From Synergistaceae bacterium (GTDB lineage Bacteria; Synergistota; Synergistia; Synergistales; Aminobacteriaceae), in contig JAHDLC010000023.1 of NCBI GenBank assembly GCA_018436595.1, positions 28,574-92,573 on the forward strand: DNA of 64,000 nucleotides, written 5' to 3'. Below the pieces are notes generated by a model. It ran no database searches and had not been told where the DNA came from. It saw nothing but the letters and a program-made list of their open reading frames with translations. Each line of letters starts with the position of its first letter. Position 1 is the first letter of the stretch. The translations under genes were made by a program, and so were the position numbers. Shown piece by piece: positions 34,895 to 42,704 of the stretch.

Positions 34895-35860
34895 ATGAAA
34901 ATCGTGTTTGTAGGTCTCGGCGGAGTGGGCGGGTACTACGGCGGCAAGGCTGCCCGGGCGTTCGAAGGCGGCAGTGAGCACCGGGTGATGTTTCTCGCCA
35001 GGGGAGAGCACCTCAGGACCATATCGGAAAAGGGTCTTAAAGTGTATGCCCAGGACGAGGAATTTGTCGCCCGGCCGTTCCTGGCCACCGACGATCCTGG
35101 GGAAATGGGGACGGCGGATCTTGTGGTGTTTGCCGTCAAGGGGTACGACCTCCGTGCGGCCGCCCGTGCGGCCCTTTCCCTTGTGGGTCCGGAGACGGCG
35201 GTCCTTCCCCTGCTGAACGGAGTGAACAGCCCGGACATCCTGGCGGAAACGCTGCCGTCGTGCAGGCTGCTCAACGGGTGCGTCTACATCTCGGCCCGGA
35301 TCGAAGGGCCGGGAATCGTCCGCCAGACGGGGGGCAGCAGGAAGCTGTTCTTCGGTCCCGTGTCGGGAAGCAGGGAAATGTTCCTCCCCGTGGAGGAAAT
35401 GCTCAGGAAGTCGGGGATCGATGCGTCTCTCGTGGAGGATGTGAACGAGGCCGTCTGGACCAAGTTCATCTTCATGGCACCCTTCGCAGGGGTAACCTCC
35501 CTTTTCGGGAGGACCTTCGGGGAGGTGCTGGCAGGACAGGACAGCCAGCCCATGCTCGAGGGAATGATGCGGGAGATCAGGGAGCTTGCGGTTCTGAAGG
35601 GAGTCACCCTTCCTTCGGACATCGTTGAACTGTCCCTTGCCAAGGGAGTGGCTTTCCCGCCGGACACGAAATCGTCCATGCAGCTCGACTGCGAGAAGGG
35701 GCGCAGGACGGAGATCGAAACTTTCCTGGGATTCGTCGTCCGGGAAGGGGAACGGCTGGGAGCCGATGTTCACCTCACCCGGGGCGTGTACGACGCCCTG
35801 AGGATGCGGTCGGATCACCCCTGCGGCTGCGTTCCCGAGCAGGAGGGGCAGCGCCCGTAG
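34895..35860 (+). CDS. panE: 2-dehydropantoate 2-reductase (ketopantoate reductase)-family protein
   Basis: Encodes 321 residues with the ApbA/PanE architecture: N-terminal Rossmann fold with GLGGVGGYYGG for NADPH, a VVFAVKGYD strand, the LLNGVNSPD turn, and the C-terminal helical domain with EAVWTKFIFMAPFAGVTSL, which contains the catalytic Lys. It reduces ketopantoate to pantoate in coenzyme A synthesis, although paralogues act on other 2-keto acids. Its last 46 bases overlap the 3' end of the convergent Fur-family gene, and the C-terminal HPCGCVPEQEG is not part of the conserved core. Confidence 0.85.
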   Translation: MKIVFVGLGGVGGYYGGKAARAFEGGSEHRVMFLARGEHLRTISEKGLKVYAQDEEFVARPFLATDDPGEMGTADLVVFAVKGYDLRAAARAALSLVGPETAVLPLLNGVNSPDILAETLPSCRLLNGCVYISARIEGPGIVRQTGGSRKLFFGPVSGSREMFLPVEEMLRKSGIDASLVEDVNEAVWTKFIFMAPFAGVTSLFGRTFGEVLAGQDSQPMLEGMMREIRELAVLKGVTLPSDIVELSLAKGVAFPPDTKSSMQLDCEKGRRTEIETFLGFVVREGERLGADVHLTRGVYDALRMRSDHPCGCVPEQEGQRP

Positions 35861-36243
35861 GCAAGAAGCTGCTTCCCCTCCACGACGCACCCTTCCGGAA
35901 CCTGCACCGTGGGGAGCGGCTGGTCTTCGAGGCAGAACATCCTGCCGCAGGCCAGGCAGAGAAAATGGGGATGGTTCCCCGGGCACTTTTTCCCTTCAAC
36001 GAGATGGGCGCAATAGTGCCACGCCCCGTCGGTACCCAGGATCTTGTGGACCAGTCCCTTCTCCTCGAGCAGCGACAGGGTCCTGTACAGCGACACCTTG
36101 TTCACCCGCTTCTCCGTGAAGCGGGTGAACGTGTCTTTCCAGGAAAGGGGCCTCCCGGCCCCGAAAAGAATGCGCAGCACCTCTTTCCGGAGTTCCGTGG
36201 GCCGTATTCCCCGTTCCCTGAGGAGGTCTTCCGGATTTTTCAT
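35815..36243 (-). CDS. Fur-family metalloregulator
   Basis: Encodes 142 residues. The N-terminal winged helix (RPTELRKEVLRILFGAGRPL; VNKVSLYRTLSLLEEKGLV) is followed by the dimerisation domain with the regulatory metal site (WHYCAHLVEGKKCPGNHPHF) and two structural-zinc CxxC pairs (CLACGRMFC; CPSC). The His/Cys-rich stretch with CAH and NHPHF looks Zur-like rather than classical Fur, but this is uncertain. The Met at 36243 overlaps the stop of the molybdopterin-binding protein gene, so both are co-translated. Its 3' end overlaps panE antisense. Confidence 0.88.
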   Translation of the reverse strand: MKNPEDLLRERGIRPTELRKEVLRILFGAGRPLSWKDTFTRFTEKRVNKVSLYRTLSLLEEKGLVHKILGTDGAWHYCAHLVEGKKCPGNHPHFLCLACGRMFCLEDQPLPTVQVPEGCVVEGKQLLAYGRCPSCSGTQPQG

Positions 36244-37262
36244 CTGGCGGCGAAAACGCAGAAGGGATAGTTGCACTCCCTGCATTTTCTGCACATTCCG
36301 CCTACGCCCCACCGCCGAACTTCCGCCGCTGTCGGGATGAGGCCGGCAAAGAGGCGGTTCAGCAGGGGGTCGAGGCTCGTCCATTCGTCATGGACCACGC
36401 AGGCCGGGGCGCCCACGATCTTCGCCTCGCCGCTGAGGGCGAGCATGAGGTGAGCTCCCGGAACCGTGGGGACTCCTTTGAACCTGACGTCGTCGGCCAC
36501 CGACGCTATGGCTCCCGCAGTCCGGTCGTCGGGGTCAACGCTCATGCCGCCGGTGGTGATCACCAGTTCCGCACCCTGTTCGAGAAAAGCGCGGATCGCT
36601 GCGGCAATGTCTTCTTTTTCGTCACCTACCACGGTCTGCCCCATAAGGGACGCACCGTACCCCGCAAGCTTGCTCTGGAGCTTCGGAGCGAAGCCGTCCC
36701 GGATCCTTCTTTCCGCCAGTTCCTTTCCGGTGGTCACCAGGGCCGTCTTGAGAGGGGCGAAAGGAAACACGGTCATGGGCAGAGCAGCCTCTTCTCCCCT
36801 GCGGACCTGCTCCTCCCTCATGATGAGGGGGACGATCCTGATCCCCGCCACCCGTTCGTCTTTTTTCACAGGGACCTTGTCCGCCACGGTGGCGACGATC
36901 CAGTCGGGGTCTTCGTTGATGGAGTGGATGCTTTCCTCGTCATAGACCAGCAGGCCGTTCCAGAGGGCTGAAAGGGACACCTTCCCCTCCTCGGGCGCTT
37001 CCGCCGTGATTCCCTCGCCGCTGAGCCGTTCGGCCAGCCTCGATGCCGCGTCGTCCTCGTGGACATCCCCCTGGCCCAGCTCCAGAATGGAGATGGTCTC
37101 CTTCCCCATGGACTTCAGCACCGGAATGTCCTCCTCCCGGAGAATCTGCCCTTTCTTGAACCGGGCGCCCTTGAACCCGTTTTTCACGTCAATCTGGGTC
37201 ATGTCGTGGGAAAGGGCCATGCCGAGCGCGTCTTCCACGTGAACGTAGCTGATCTTCACCAT
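36240..37262 (-). CDS. Molybdopterin-binding (MoCF/MoeA-like) protein with C-terminal Cys motif, copy 2
   Basis: Encodes 340 residues and is a paralogue of the 30734-31753 product along its whole length. Corresponding blocks include EDALGMALSHDMTQIDVKNG, FKGARFKKGQILREEDIPVL, ALVTTGKELAERRIRDGFAP, VITTGGMSVDPDDRTAG and the C-terminal CRKCRECNYPFC. I chose the Met at 37262 because it aligns with the start of copy 1; an in-frame Met 24 bases upstream is possible. It is co-transcribed with the Fur-family gene, not with a Moco enzyme, and diverges from the hydrogenase operon. Confidence 0.86.
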   Translation of the reverse strand: MVKISYVHVEDALGMALSHDMTQIDVKNGFKGARFKKGQILREEDIPVLKSMGKETISILELGQGDVHEDDAASRLAERLSGEGITAEAPEEGKVSLSALWNGLLVYDEESIHSINEDPDWIVATVADKVPVKKDERVAGIRIVPLIMREEQVRRGEEAALPMTVFPFAPLKTALVTTGKELAERRIRDGFAPKLQSKLAGYGASLMGQTVVGDEKEDIAAAIRAFLEQGAELVITTGGMSVDPDDRTAGAIASVADDVRFKGVPTVPGAHLMLALSGEAKIVGAPACVVHDEWTSLDPLLNRLFAGLIPTAAEVRRWGVGGMCRKCRECNYPFCVFAAR

Positions 37263-37321
37263 TGAAAAAGAGTCCCCCGCCTTCATGATGCGCTGAGTGA
37301 ATGCAACACGGTTGCGGTGAA

Positions 37322-37330
37322 ATTATAGCA
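37322..37330 (-). promoter_or_regulatory. Extended -10 promoter of the molybdopterin-binding protein/fur operon
   Basis: On the minus strand TGC-TATAAT (37330-37322) is an extended -10 with consensus hexamer. The -35 position is poor and is covered by the inverted repeat 37340-37358, which suggests regulation. Confidence 0.6.
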
Positions 37331-37339
37331 TGGATGCAG

Positions 37340-37358
37340 AATGTATGGGGTATACATT
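37340..37358. promoter_or_regulatory. Inverted repeat between the divergent fur and hydrogenase promoters
   Basis: AATGTAT (37340-37346) and ATACATT (37352-37358), 5-bp centre. It covers the -35 position of the minus-strand promoter and lies 12 bp before the -35 of the hydrogenase promoter. A regulator bound here could act on both. Autoregulation by the Fur-family protein is one option. Confidence 0.6.
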
Positions 37359-37370
37359 TCTGTTTGTTTG

Positions 37371-37426
37371 TTGAACGGGTGGGTCCGTTGTGCTATGATA
37401 ACTTTAATTGTGACTTTGTGCACAAT
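37371..37426 (+). promoter_or_regulatory. Hydrogenase operon promoter with Rex-like operator
   Basis: TTGAAC (37371-37376), a 17-bp spacer and TATGAT (37394-37399). At the start site lies an 18-bp inverted sequence (37408-37425), TTGTGA-CTTTGT-GCACAA, flanked by A and T. It matches the Rex consensus TTGTGAA-N4-TTCACAA at 12 of 14 defined positions. Rex represses genes for NADH re-oxidation until the NADH/NAD+ ratio rises. Its place over the start of an NAD-linked hydrogenase operon fits that role. Confidence 0.78.
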
Positions 37427-37467
37427 GATGATGAAAAGGGGAAGCAGAGGAAAAAAGGAGGGGAATC

Positions 37468-37938
37468 ATGGCTTTTAGCGCTGATGAGATCCGCGAAAAG
37501 ACCAGGAAAATCGTCGAGCCCTGGCGGAACGGCAAGGGAGGTCTCATTCCCATTCTGCAGGCCGTTCAGGAGCAGATGGGGTATCTTCCGCCGGAGGCCC
37601 TGGAGACCATCTCCAGGGAAATGAAAATACCTTCCTCGGAGATCTACGGGGTGGCCACGTTTTACGCCCAGTTCCATCTCAAGCCCAGGGGACGCCATGT
37701 GGTCCGGGTATGCCGGGGAACGGCCTGCCACGTCCGGGGCAGCCTGAAAATCCTGGACAGCGTGAAGGAGATCACGGGAGTGGAGGAGAACCAGACCACC
37801 GAAGACCTGCGGTTCACCATTGAGCCGGTGGCCTGTCTCGGCGCATGCGGTCTCGCGCCGGTGATGATGATCGACACCCAGACGTTCGGCCGCCTGACTC
37901 CCGACATGGTGAAGGGCATCCTCGACAAGTTCGAGTAG
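37468..37938 (+). CDS. hndA: HndA/NuoE-type [2Fe-2S] subunit of NAD(P)-linked hydrogenase
   Basis: Encodes 156 residues of the 24-kDa thioredoxin-like ferredoxin family: a helical N-terminus (LIPILQAVQEQMGYLPPEAL) and the four ligands of a [2Fe-2S] cluster in CRGTACHVRG and CLGACGLAP. It pairs with the NuoF-like subunit to pass electrons between NAD(P)H and the rest of the complex. GGAGGGG precedes the start. It is the first gene of a seven-gene operon that ends with hydrogenase maturation. Confidence 0.94.
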   Translation: MAFSADEIREKTRKIVEPWRNGKGGLIPILQAVQEQMGYLPPEALETISREMKIPSSEIYGVATFYAQFHLKPRGRHVVRVCRGTACHVRGSLKILDSVKEITGVEENQTTEDLRFTIEPVACLGACGLAPVMMIDTQTFGRLTPDMVKGILDKFE

Positions 37939-37956
37939 AAAGCGGAGGAGAACGCC

Positions 37957-38331
37957 ATGACGCAAATGAAAATCAGGAACCTCGACGATCTGAGAAAGCT
38001 GAGGGAATCGTCCCGGGACCTTTCGTCCGCACGGTCCGGCGGTGAAACGGTGATTATCGTGGGCATGGGGACCTGCGGCATCGCCGCCGGGGCCAGGGAC
38101 ATCCTCTCCGAAGTGATGGCCGAGCTCGCCAGGAGGAGCATCGACAACGTGGCGGTCCAGACCACGGGCTGCATCGGCATGTGCCAGGACGAACCCCTGC
38201 TCGACGTGATCCGGGGAGGCCAGAGGGTGACCTACGGCCGGGTGAAGCCGGAAGATGTTCCCACCATCATAGCGGAGCACGTGGTGAACGGCCGGGTCGT
38301 TGAAAAAATGGCCATCGGCCGGGCCGACTAG
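37957..38331 (+). CDS. hndB: HndB-type [2Fe-2S] ferredoxin-like subunit
   Basis: Encodes 124 residues. A basic helical N-terminus (NLDDLRKLRESSRDL) precedes a thioredoxin-like [2Fe-2S] fold with MGTCGIAAGARDI and TTGCIGMCQDEPL as ligand segments. HndB is a small subunit found in NADP-reducing [FeFe] hydrogenases such as Desulfovibrio HndABCD, not in standard HoxEFUYH. It lies between the HndA and HndC genes with 18- and 15-base gaps. Confidence 0.9.
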   Translation: MTQMKIRNLDDLRKLRESSRDLSSARSGGETVIIVGMGTCGIAAGARDILSEVMAELARRSIDNVAVQTTGCIGMCQDEPLLDVIRGGQRVTYGRVKPEDVPTIIAEHVVNGRVVEKMAIGRAD

Positions 38332-38346
38332 GGGGGAGGAGGAATC

Positions 38347-40140
38347 ATGCCTATCTATCGTTCCCATGTCCTGATCTGCGGAGGTACGGGATGCGCCTCG
38401 AGCGGCTCCCGTGAAGTGACGGAGTCCTTCAGGAACGCCATCAGGGACAGGGGGCTCTCCGAGGAAGTGCTCGTGGTGCCCACGGGATGCCACGGAATGT
38501 GCGAAATGGGACCCATCGTGGTGGTCTATCCCGAGGGGACCTTCTACTGCCGGGTCCAGAAGTCGGACGTGGCGGAGATAGTGGAGGAGCACATCTACAA
38601 GGGACGTCCGGTGCAGCGGCTCATGTACTCGGGCTCCGAGGATATGCCCTTCATCCCCCACTACAAGGAAATCCCCTTCTACGGCAAGCAGCACCGCATC
38701 GCCCTGGCGAACTGCGGCTACATCAACCCGGACAACATCGAGGAATACGTCGCCAGGGGCGGCTACGAAGCCCTTGGAAAAGCCCTTGCAGGCATGACGC
38801 CCGCCCAGGTGATCGACGAGGTGAAGACCTCCGGCCTGAGGGGGCGCGGAGGCGGCGGTTTCCCCACGGGTCTCAAGTGGAGTTTCTGCGCCTCCGCGAA
38901 AGGCGATAAAAAGTATGTCATCTGCAACGCCGACGAGGGAGACCCCGGGGCTTTCATGGACCGGTCCATCCTCGAGGGCGATCCCCACAGCATCATCGAG
39001 GGAATGATGCTCGGGGCCTATGCCATGGGCGCCGACGAAGGATACATCTACTGCCGGGCGGAGTACCCCCTGGCCATACAGCGGCTGAAAACGGCCATGG
39101 CCCAGGCCGAAGCCTACGGCCTCCTGGGGGAGAACATCATGGACAGCGGCTTCTCCTTCACCCTTCACGTCAAGGAAGGGGCCGGTGCCTTCGTCTGCGG
39201 CGAAGAGACTGCCCTCATGGCCTCCATCGAGGGGCGGAGGGGGATGCCCCGGCCGCGGCCTCCCTTCCCTGCCAATTCCGGCCTCTGGGGGTGTCCCACG
39301 AACATCAACAACGTGGAGACCTGGGCCAATGTTCCCCCGATCCTCAGAAACGGCGGGGCATGGTACGCCTCCATGGGAACCGAGAAGTCCAAGGGAACGA
39401 AGGTCTTCGCCCTCACGGGAAAGATCAAGCACACCGGCCTCGTGGAAGTGCCCATGGGCATCACCCTCCGGGAGATCATCTTCGACATCGGCGGCGGCAT
39501 ACTGGACGACAAAAAGTTCAAGGCGGTCCAGATAGGCGGCCCCAGCGGAGGATGCCTCACCGAGGAGCATCTGGATACCCCGGTGAGCTACGAGAGCCTC
39601 ACGGCCCTCGGGGCCATCATGGGTTCCGGCGGCCTCGTTGTCATGGACGAAACCACCTGCATGGTGGACGTGGCCAAGTTCTTCCTGGAGTTCACCCAGA
39701 AGGAATCCTGCGGCAAATGCGTTCCCTGCAGGGAAGGCACCAAGCACATGCTGCTGCTCCTCGAGAAGATCACCGAGGGCAAGGGCACCATGGAGGACCT
39801 GGACACCCTCGAGGGCCTCGCCCACATGGTGAAGGACATGTCCCTCTGCGGCCTGGGGCAGACTGCCCCCAACCCCGTGCTCACAACGCTCCGGTACTTC
39901 CGCGACGAGTACGTCGCCCACATCAGGGATCACAAGTGCCCTGCCGGAGCCTGCGCGGCCCTGCTGGAATACAGGATCATCCAGGAGGCCTGCAAGAAGT
40001 GCGGCATCTGCGCCAGGAACTGTCCCGTCAAGTGTATCCCGGGCGACCGGAACTCCGGGTACCATATCGAGACCGACCGGTGCATCCGTTGCGGCACCTG
40101 CTTCGAGAAGTGCCCCTTCGGCGCTATCGAGAAGAAGTAG
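38347..40140 (+). CDS. hndC: HndC/NuoF-type NAD(P)H- and FMN-binding subunit
   Basis: Encodes 597 residues. An N-terminal [2Fe-2S] ferredoxin-like domain (CGGTGCASSGS; PTGCHGMCEMGP) precedes the NuoF core with the NADH site (LRGRGGGGFPTGLKW), the FMN site (NADEGDPGAFMDRSILEGDP) and the N3-type 4Fe-4S motif (SCGKCVPCREGTKHM). Two C-terminal ferredoxin clusters follow (CKKCGICARNCPVKC; CIRCGTCFEKCP). This is the diaphorase subunit of bifurcating or NAD(P)-linked hydrogenases and dehydrogenases. The extra ferredoxin domains offer a route for ferredoxin, so electron bifurcation is possible but not shown. Confidence 0.95.
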   Translation: MPIYRSHVLICGGTGCASSGSREVTESFRNAIRDRGLSEEVLVVPTGCHGMCEMGPIVVVYPEGTFYCRVQKSDVAEIVEEHIYKGRPVQRLMYSGSEDMPFIPHYKEIPFYGKQHRIALANCGYINPDNIEEYVARGGYEALGKALAGMTPAQVIDEVKTSGLRGRGGGGFPTGLKWSFCASAKGDKKYVICNADEGDPGAFMDRSILEGDPHSIIEGMMLGAYAMGADEGYIYCRAEYPLAIQRLKTAMAQAEAYGLLGENIMDSGFSFTLHVKEGAGAFVCGEETALMASIEGRRGMPRPRPPFPANSGLWGCPTNINNVETWANVPPILRNGGAWYASMGTEKSKGTKVFALTGKIKHTGLVEVPMGITLREIIFDIGGGILDDKKFKAVQIGGPSGGCLTEEHLDTPVSYESLTALGAIMGSGGLVVMDETTCMVDVAKFFLEFTQKESCGKCVPCREGTKHMLLLLEKITEGKGTMEDLDTLEGLAHMVKDMSLCGLGQTAPNPVLTTLRYFRDEYVAHIRDHKCPAGACAALLEYRIIQEACKKCGICARNCPVKCIPGDRNSGYHIETDRCIRCGTCFEKCPFGAIEKK

Positions 40141-40158
40141 TACCTGAGGAGGATCGAC

Positions 40159-42147
40159 ATGAGTGATATCACGCTCGTCATCGACGGAGTCGAATGCAGG
40201 GCGGCAAAAGGAGACACCATTCTCCAGGTCGCCCGGAGAAACGACATCTACATTCCGACCCTCTGCTGGATGGAGGGACTGACGCCCATCGGCTCGTGCC
40301 GCATGTGCGTCGTGGAGGTGGAGGGGAACCCCAAGCTCCTCACCGCCTGCACCACACCGGCGGAGAACGGAATGAAGATTCATACGAAGACGGAAAAGCT
40401 GAAACAGTACCGTCTGCAGATCCTGGAGCTTCTCTTCGCGGGAAGAAACCACTTCTGCATGTTCTGCTCCCAGACGGGGGACTGCGAACTCCAGCGGCTC
40501 GCCATCGAGCACGGCATGGACAAGGTCCGCTACCCCTTCCTGTACGAGCCGTTCCACAATGACGCCACGGACCCGAACATCCAGCTGGACCACAACCGGT
40601 GCATCCTCTGCCTGAGGTGCATCCGGGTCTGCGCCGAGAAAGTCGGGGCCCATACCCTCGACCTTGAAAAACGGGGATGGGGAACCAACATCACCGCCGA
40701 TCTCGGGAAGATGCTCGGCGAGAGCGACACGTGCGTGTCCTGCGGCGCCTGCGCCCAGGTCTGCCCCACGGGGACCATCACCCTCCGGGATTTCGTCTAC
40801 CGGGGACGGCGGAATGACTGCGACGACCAGGTGGAGAGCATCTGCCCCCTCTGTTCCCTCGGCTGCAGGATCAAGGCCTATGTCCGCACGGGGAGCGTTG
40901 CCCGGGTTGAAGGCCTTTCGGCGAACAGCCCCGACGGCGGCCAGCTCTGCCACAAGGGGCGCTGGGGCCTGCCGAAATCCACCGAACGGGACCGCCTCAC
41001 GGCTCCCATGATCCGTACGGGCTCTTCCTTCAGGGAGGCTTCCTGGGAGGAGGCCCTGAACCTCATCGCATCGAAGCTCGGCTCCGCATCGAAGGCCGGC
41101 AGGGCGGGCGCCCTTCTTTCGGAGCTGTCCACCGACGAGGAGCTTTCGGTTGTCTCCTCCTTCTTCCGGGACACCATGAAGATGGACAAGGTGGACGGCT
41201 TCTTCGGCAATATGCTCCGGGGATTCGTGAAGGGGTTCCAGCCCTTCGCCGACCAGGGGATACGGCCCTTCACCGGGGCGCACAACATACTCGAGAGCGA
41301 CGCCATCGTCGTCATCGGGGCGAACCCCCAGGAGGAGGCCCCCGTGGCGGCGAGCTATATCCGGGTCTCCACCATCATCGAGCGGGCGAAGCTCATCAAT
41401 CTGTCCGCCGGGAAAAACCCCTTTGACGGGATCACCGACGCGGACATCCGGGCGGCTCTTCCAGGAGAAATGGAGAAGGTGCTGGTCTCCCTGAGAGAGG
41501 CTGTTGAAGGCGGACCTGAACCGAAGGAACCGGCCATGGCGGAATCCGCCCGGGTTCTCCGGGAGGCCAAGAAGCCCGTGTTCGTCATCGGCTCAAGCCT
41601 CGCGGAACATCCGTCTCTCGTCACGGAAGCCCTGAACCTGGCAGTCGCCTCGAAGGCCTTCTTCGACGACGGTCTCGGCGTTGTGCCCATGCTCCGGGGA
41701 GGAAATTGCCTCGGTGCGCTCAACACGGTCATCGGAGAGAGCGACTGGCTCAGCGAAAGCGAGCTTGATTTCCTCTACGTTCTCTCCACCGGAATGGTGG
41801 ACGAGGACAAGCGGTCCCTGGAGGCCATGACCAGGGCCCGGTTCGTGGTGGTTCATACCCCCTTCATGGTCCATCCCCTGGTGAACATGGCTGACGTGCT
41901 TCTTCCCGCCCCGGCGTGGTTCGAGCGGAGCGGGCACTACTGCACCCTGGAGGGAGAGCGGCGCAGAATGAACATGATCGTGCCTCCCAAGGGAAACCTG
42001 AAGGGATTGTCCGTCATCATGGATGAGCTGGCCGGCAAGCTCGGTCTCGAACTCCAGCCCGCCTCGGCCGCTCCCTGCGAAAACGTCTACGAGGCGAAGT
42101 CCCCGTCCACATCGGCCAGGACCGTCTCGCTGAAGGAGGTACGATGA
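40159..42147 (+). CDS. NuoG/HoxU-like iron-sulfur subunit with extended, Moco-less oxidoreductase domain
   Basis: Encodes 662 residues. The first ~220 are HoxU-like: [2Fe-2S] (CWMEGLTPIGSCRMC), His/Cys cluster (HFCMFCSQTGDCELQ) and two 4Fe-4S motifs (CILCLRCIRVC; CVSCGACAQVCPTG). Then comes a NuoG-like extension beginning with a 4Fe-4S motif (CPLCSLGCRI) and a shortened molybdopterin-oxidoreductase fold. I see no Cys, Sec or Ser in the position of a metal ligand, so it is probably structural, as in complex I. HoxU of cyanobacterial-type hydrogenases lacks this extension. It overlaps the hoxY-like gene by 4 bases. Confidence 0.9.
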   Translation: MSDITLVIDGVECRAAKGDTILQVARRNDIYIPTLCWMEGLTPIGSCRMCVVEVEGNPKLLTACTTPAENGMKIHTKTEKLKQYRLQILELLFAGRNHFCMFCSQTGDCELQRLAIEHGMDKVRYPFLYEPFHNDATDPNIQLDHNRCILCLRCIRVCAEKVGAHTLDLEKRGWGTNITADLGKMLGESDTCVSCGACAQVCPTGTITLRDFVYRGRRNDCDDQVESICPLCSLGCRIKAYVRTGSVARVEGLSANSPDGGQLCHKGRWGLPKSTERDRLTAPMIRTGSSFREASWEEALNLIASKLGSASKAGRAGALLSELSTDEELSVVSSFFRDTMKMDKVDGFFGNMLRGFVKGFQPFADQGIRPFTGAHNILESDAIVVIGANPQEEAPVAASYIRVSTIIERAKLINLSAGKNPFDGITDADIRAALPGEMEKVLVSLREAVEGGPEPKEPAMAESARVLREAKKPVFVIGSSLAEHPSLVTEALNLAVASKAFFDDGLGVVPMLRGGNCLGALNTVIGESDWLSESELDFLYVLSTGMVDEDKRSLEAMTRARFVVVHTPFMVHPLVNMADVLLPAPAWFERSGHYCTLEGERRRMNMIVPPKGNLKGLSVIMDELAGKLGLELQPASAAPCENVYEAKSPSTSARTVSLKEVR

Positions 42148-42689
42148 CCATGGGGAAGCCGAAAATCGCGTCCGTCTGGCTTGAGGCCTGCGCGGGCTGC
42201 CATATGTCCTTTCTCGACATCGACGAACGGATAGTGGATCTCCTCGGCAAGGTGGAGCTCACCGCCACGCCCATCACCGACATCAAGACCTTCCCCGAGG
42301 TCGAGGTGGGGGTCATCGAGGGCGCTCTCGGCAACGAAGAGGAGCTTCATCTCGCGAAGGAGCTGAGGGAGCGGTGCAAGATCCTCATTGCCTGGGGAGA
42401 CTGCGCCGTCTTCGGCGGAATCAACTGCATGCGGAATTTTCTGCCTGCCGAGCAGGTGCTGAAGGAAGGATACGTGGACACCGTCAGCACGGTGAACCCC
42501 GACGGCGTACTTCCCCGCCAGGATCTCCCGGCGCTTCTGCCCCAGGCGATCCCCGTGGACCGGGCCGTCAGGGTGGATGTCTACGTTCCCGGATGCCCGC
42601 CCGACGCGGACACCATCTATTACGTCTTCAGCGAGATACTGGAGGGGCGGATTCCCACCGTTCCCACGGATATCATGCGCTACGACTAG
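42144..42689 (+). CDS. hoxY: [NiFe] hydrogenase small subunit, HoxY-type
   Basis: Encodes 181 residues with the ligands of the proximal 4Fe-4S cluster: WLEACAGCHMSFLD at the N-terminus, IAWGDCAVFGGINC in the middle and VYVPGCPPDADTIYY near the end. The short form, without medial and distal clusters, is typical of cytosolic group 3 hydrogenases. It transfers electrons from the NiFe site of the large subunit to the NuoG-like subunit. Confidence 0.94.
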   Translation: MTMGKPKIASVWLEACAGCHMSFLDIDERIVDLLGKVELTATPITDIKTFPEVEVGVIEGALGNEEELHLAKELRERCKILIAWGDCAVFGGINCMRNFLPAEQVLKEGYVDTVSTVNPDGVLPRQDLPALLPQAIPVDRAVRVDVYVPGCPPDADTIYYVFSEILEGRIPTVPTDIMRYD

Positions 42690-42704
42690 CGGAGGAAACG
42701 AGTC

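Noticed and set aside
37393..41283. Very long open frame on the minus strand across the hydrogenase genes
   Set aside because: It lies antisense to clearly conserved subunits, is rich in His, Gly, Asp and Val as expected of a high-GC shadow frame, and has no recognisable domain.
40159..42147. Second formate dehydrogenase catalytic subunit
   Set aside because: The oxidoreductase domain is shortened and has no Sec/Cys metal ligand in the expected place; context is hydrogenase.
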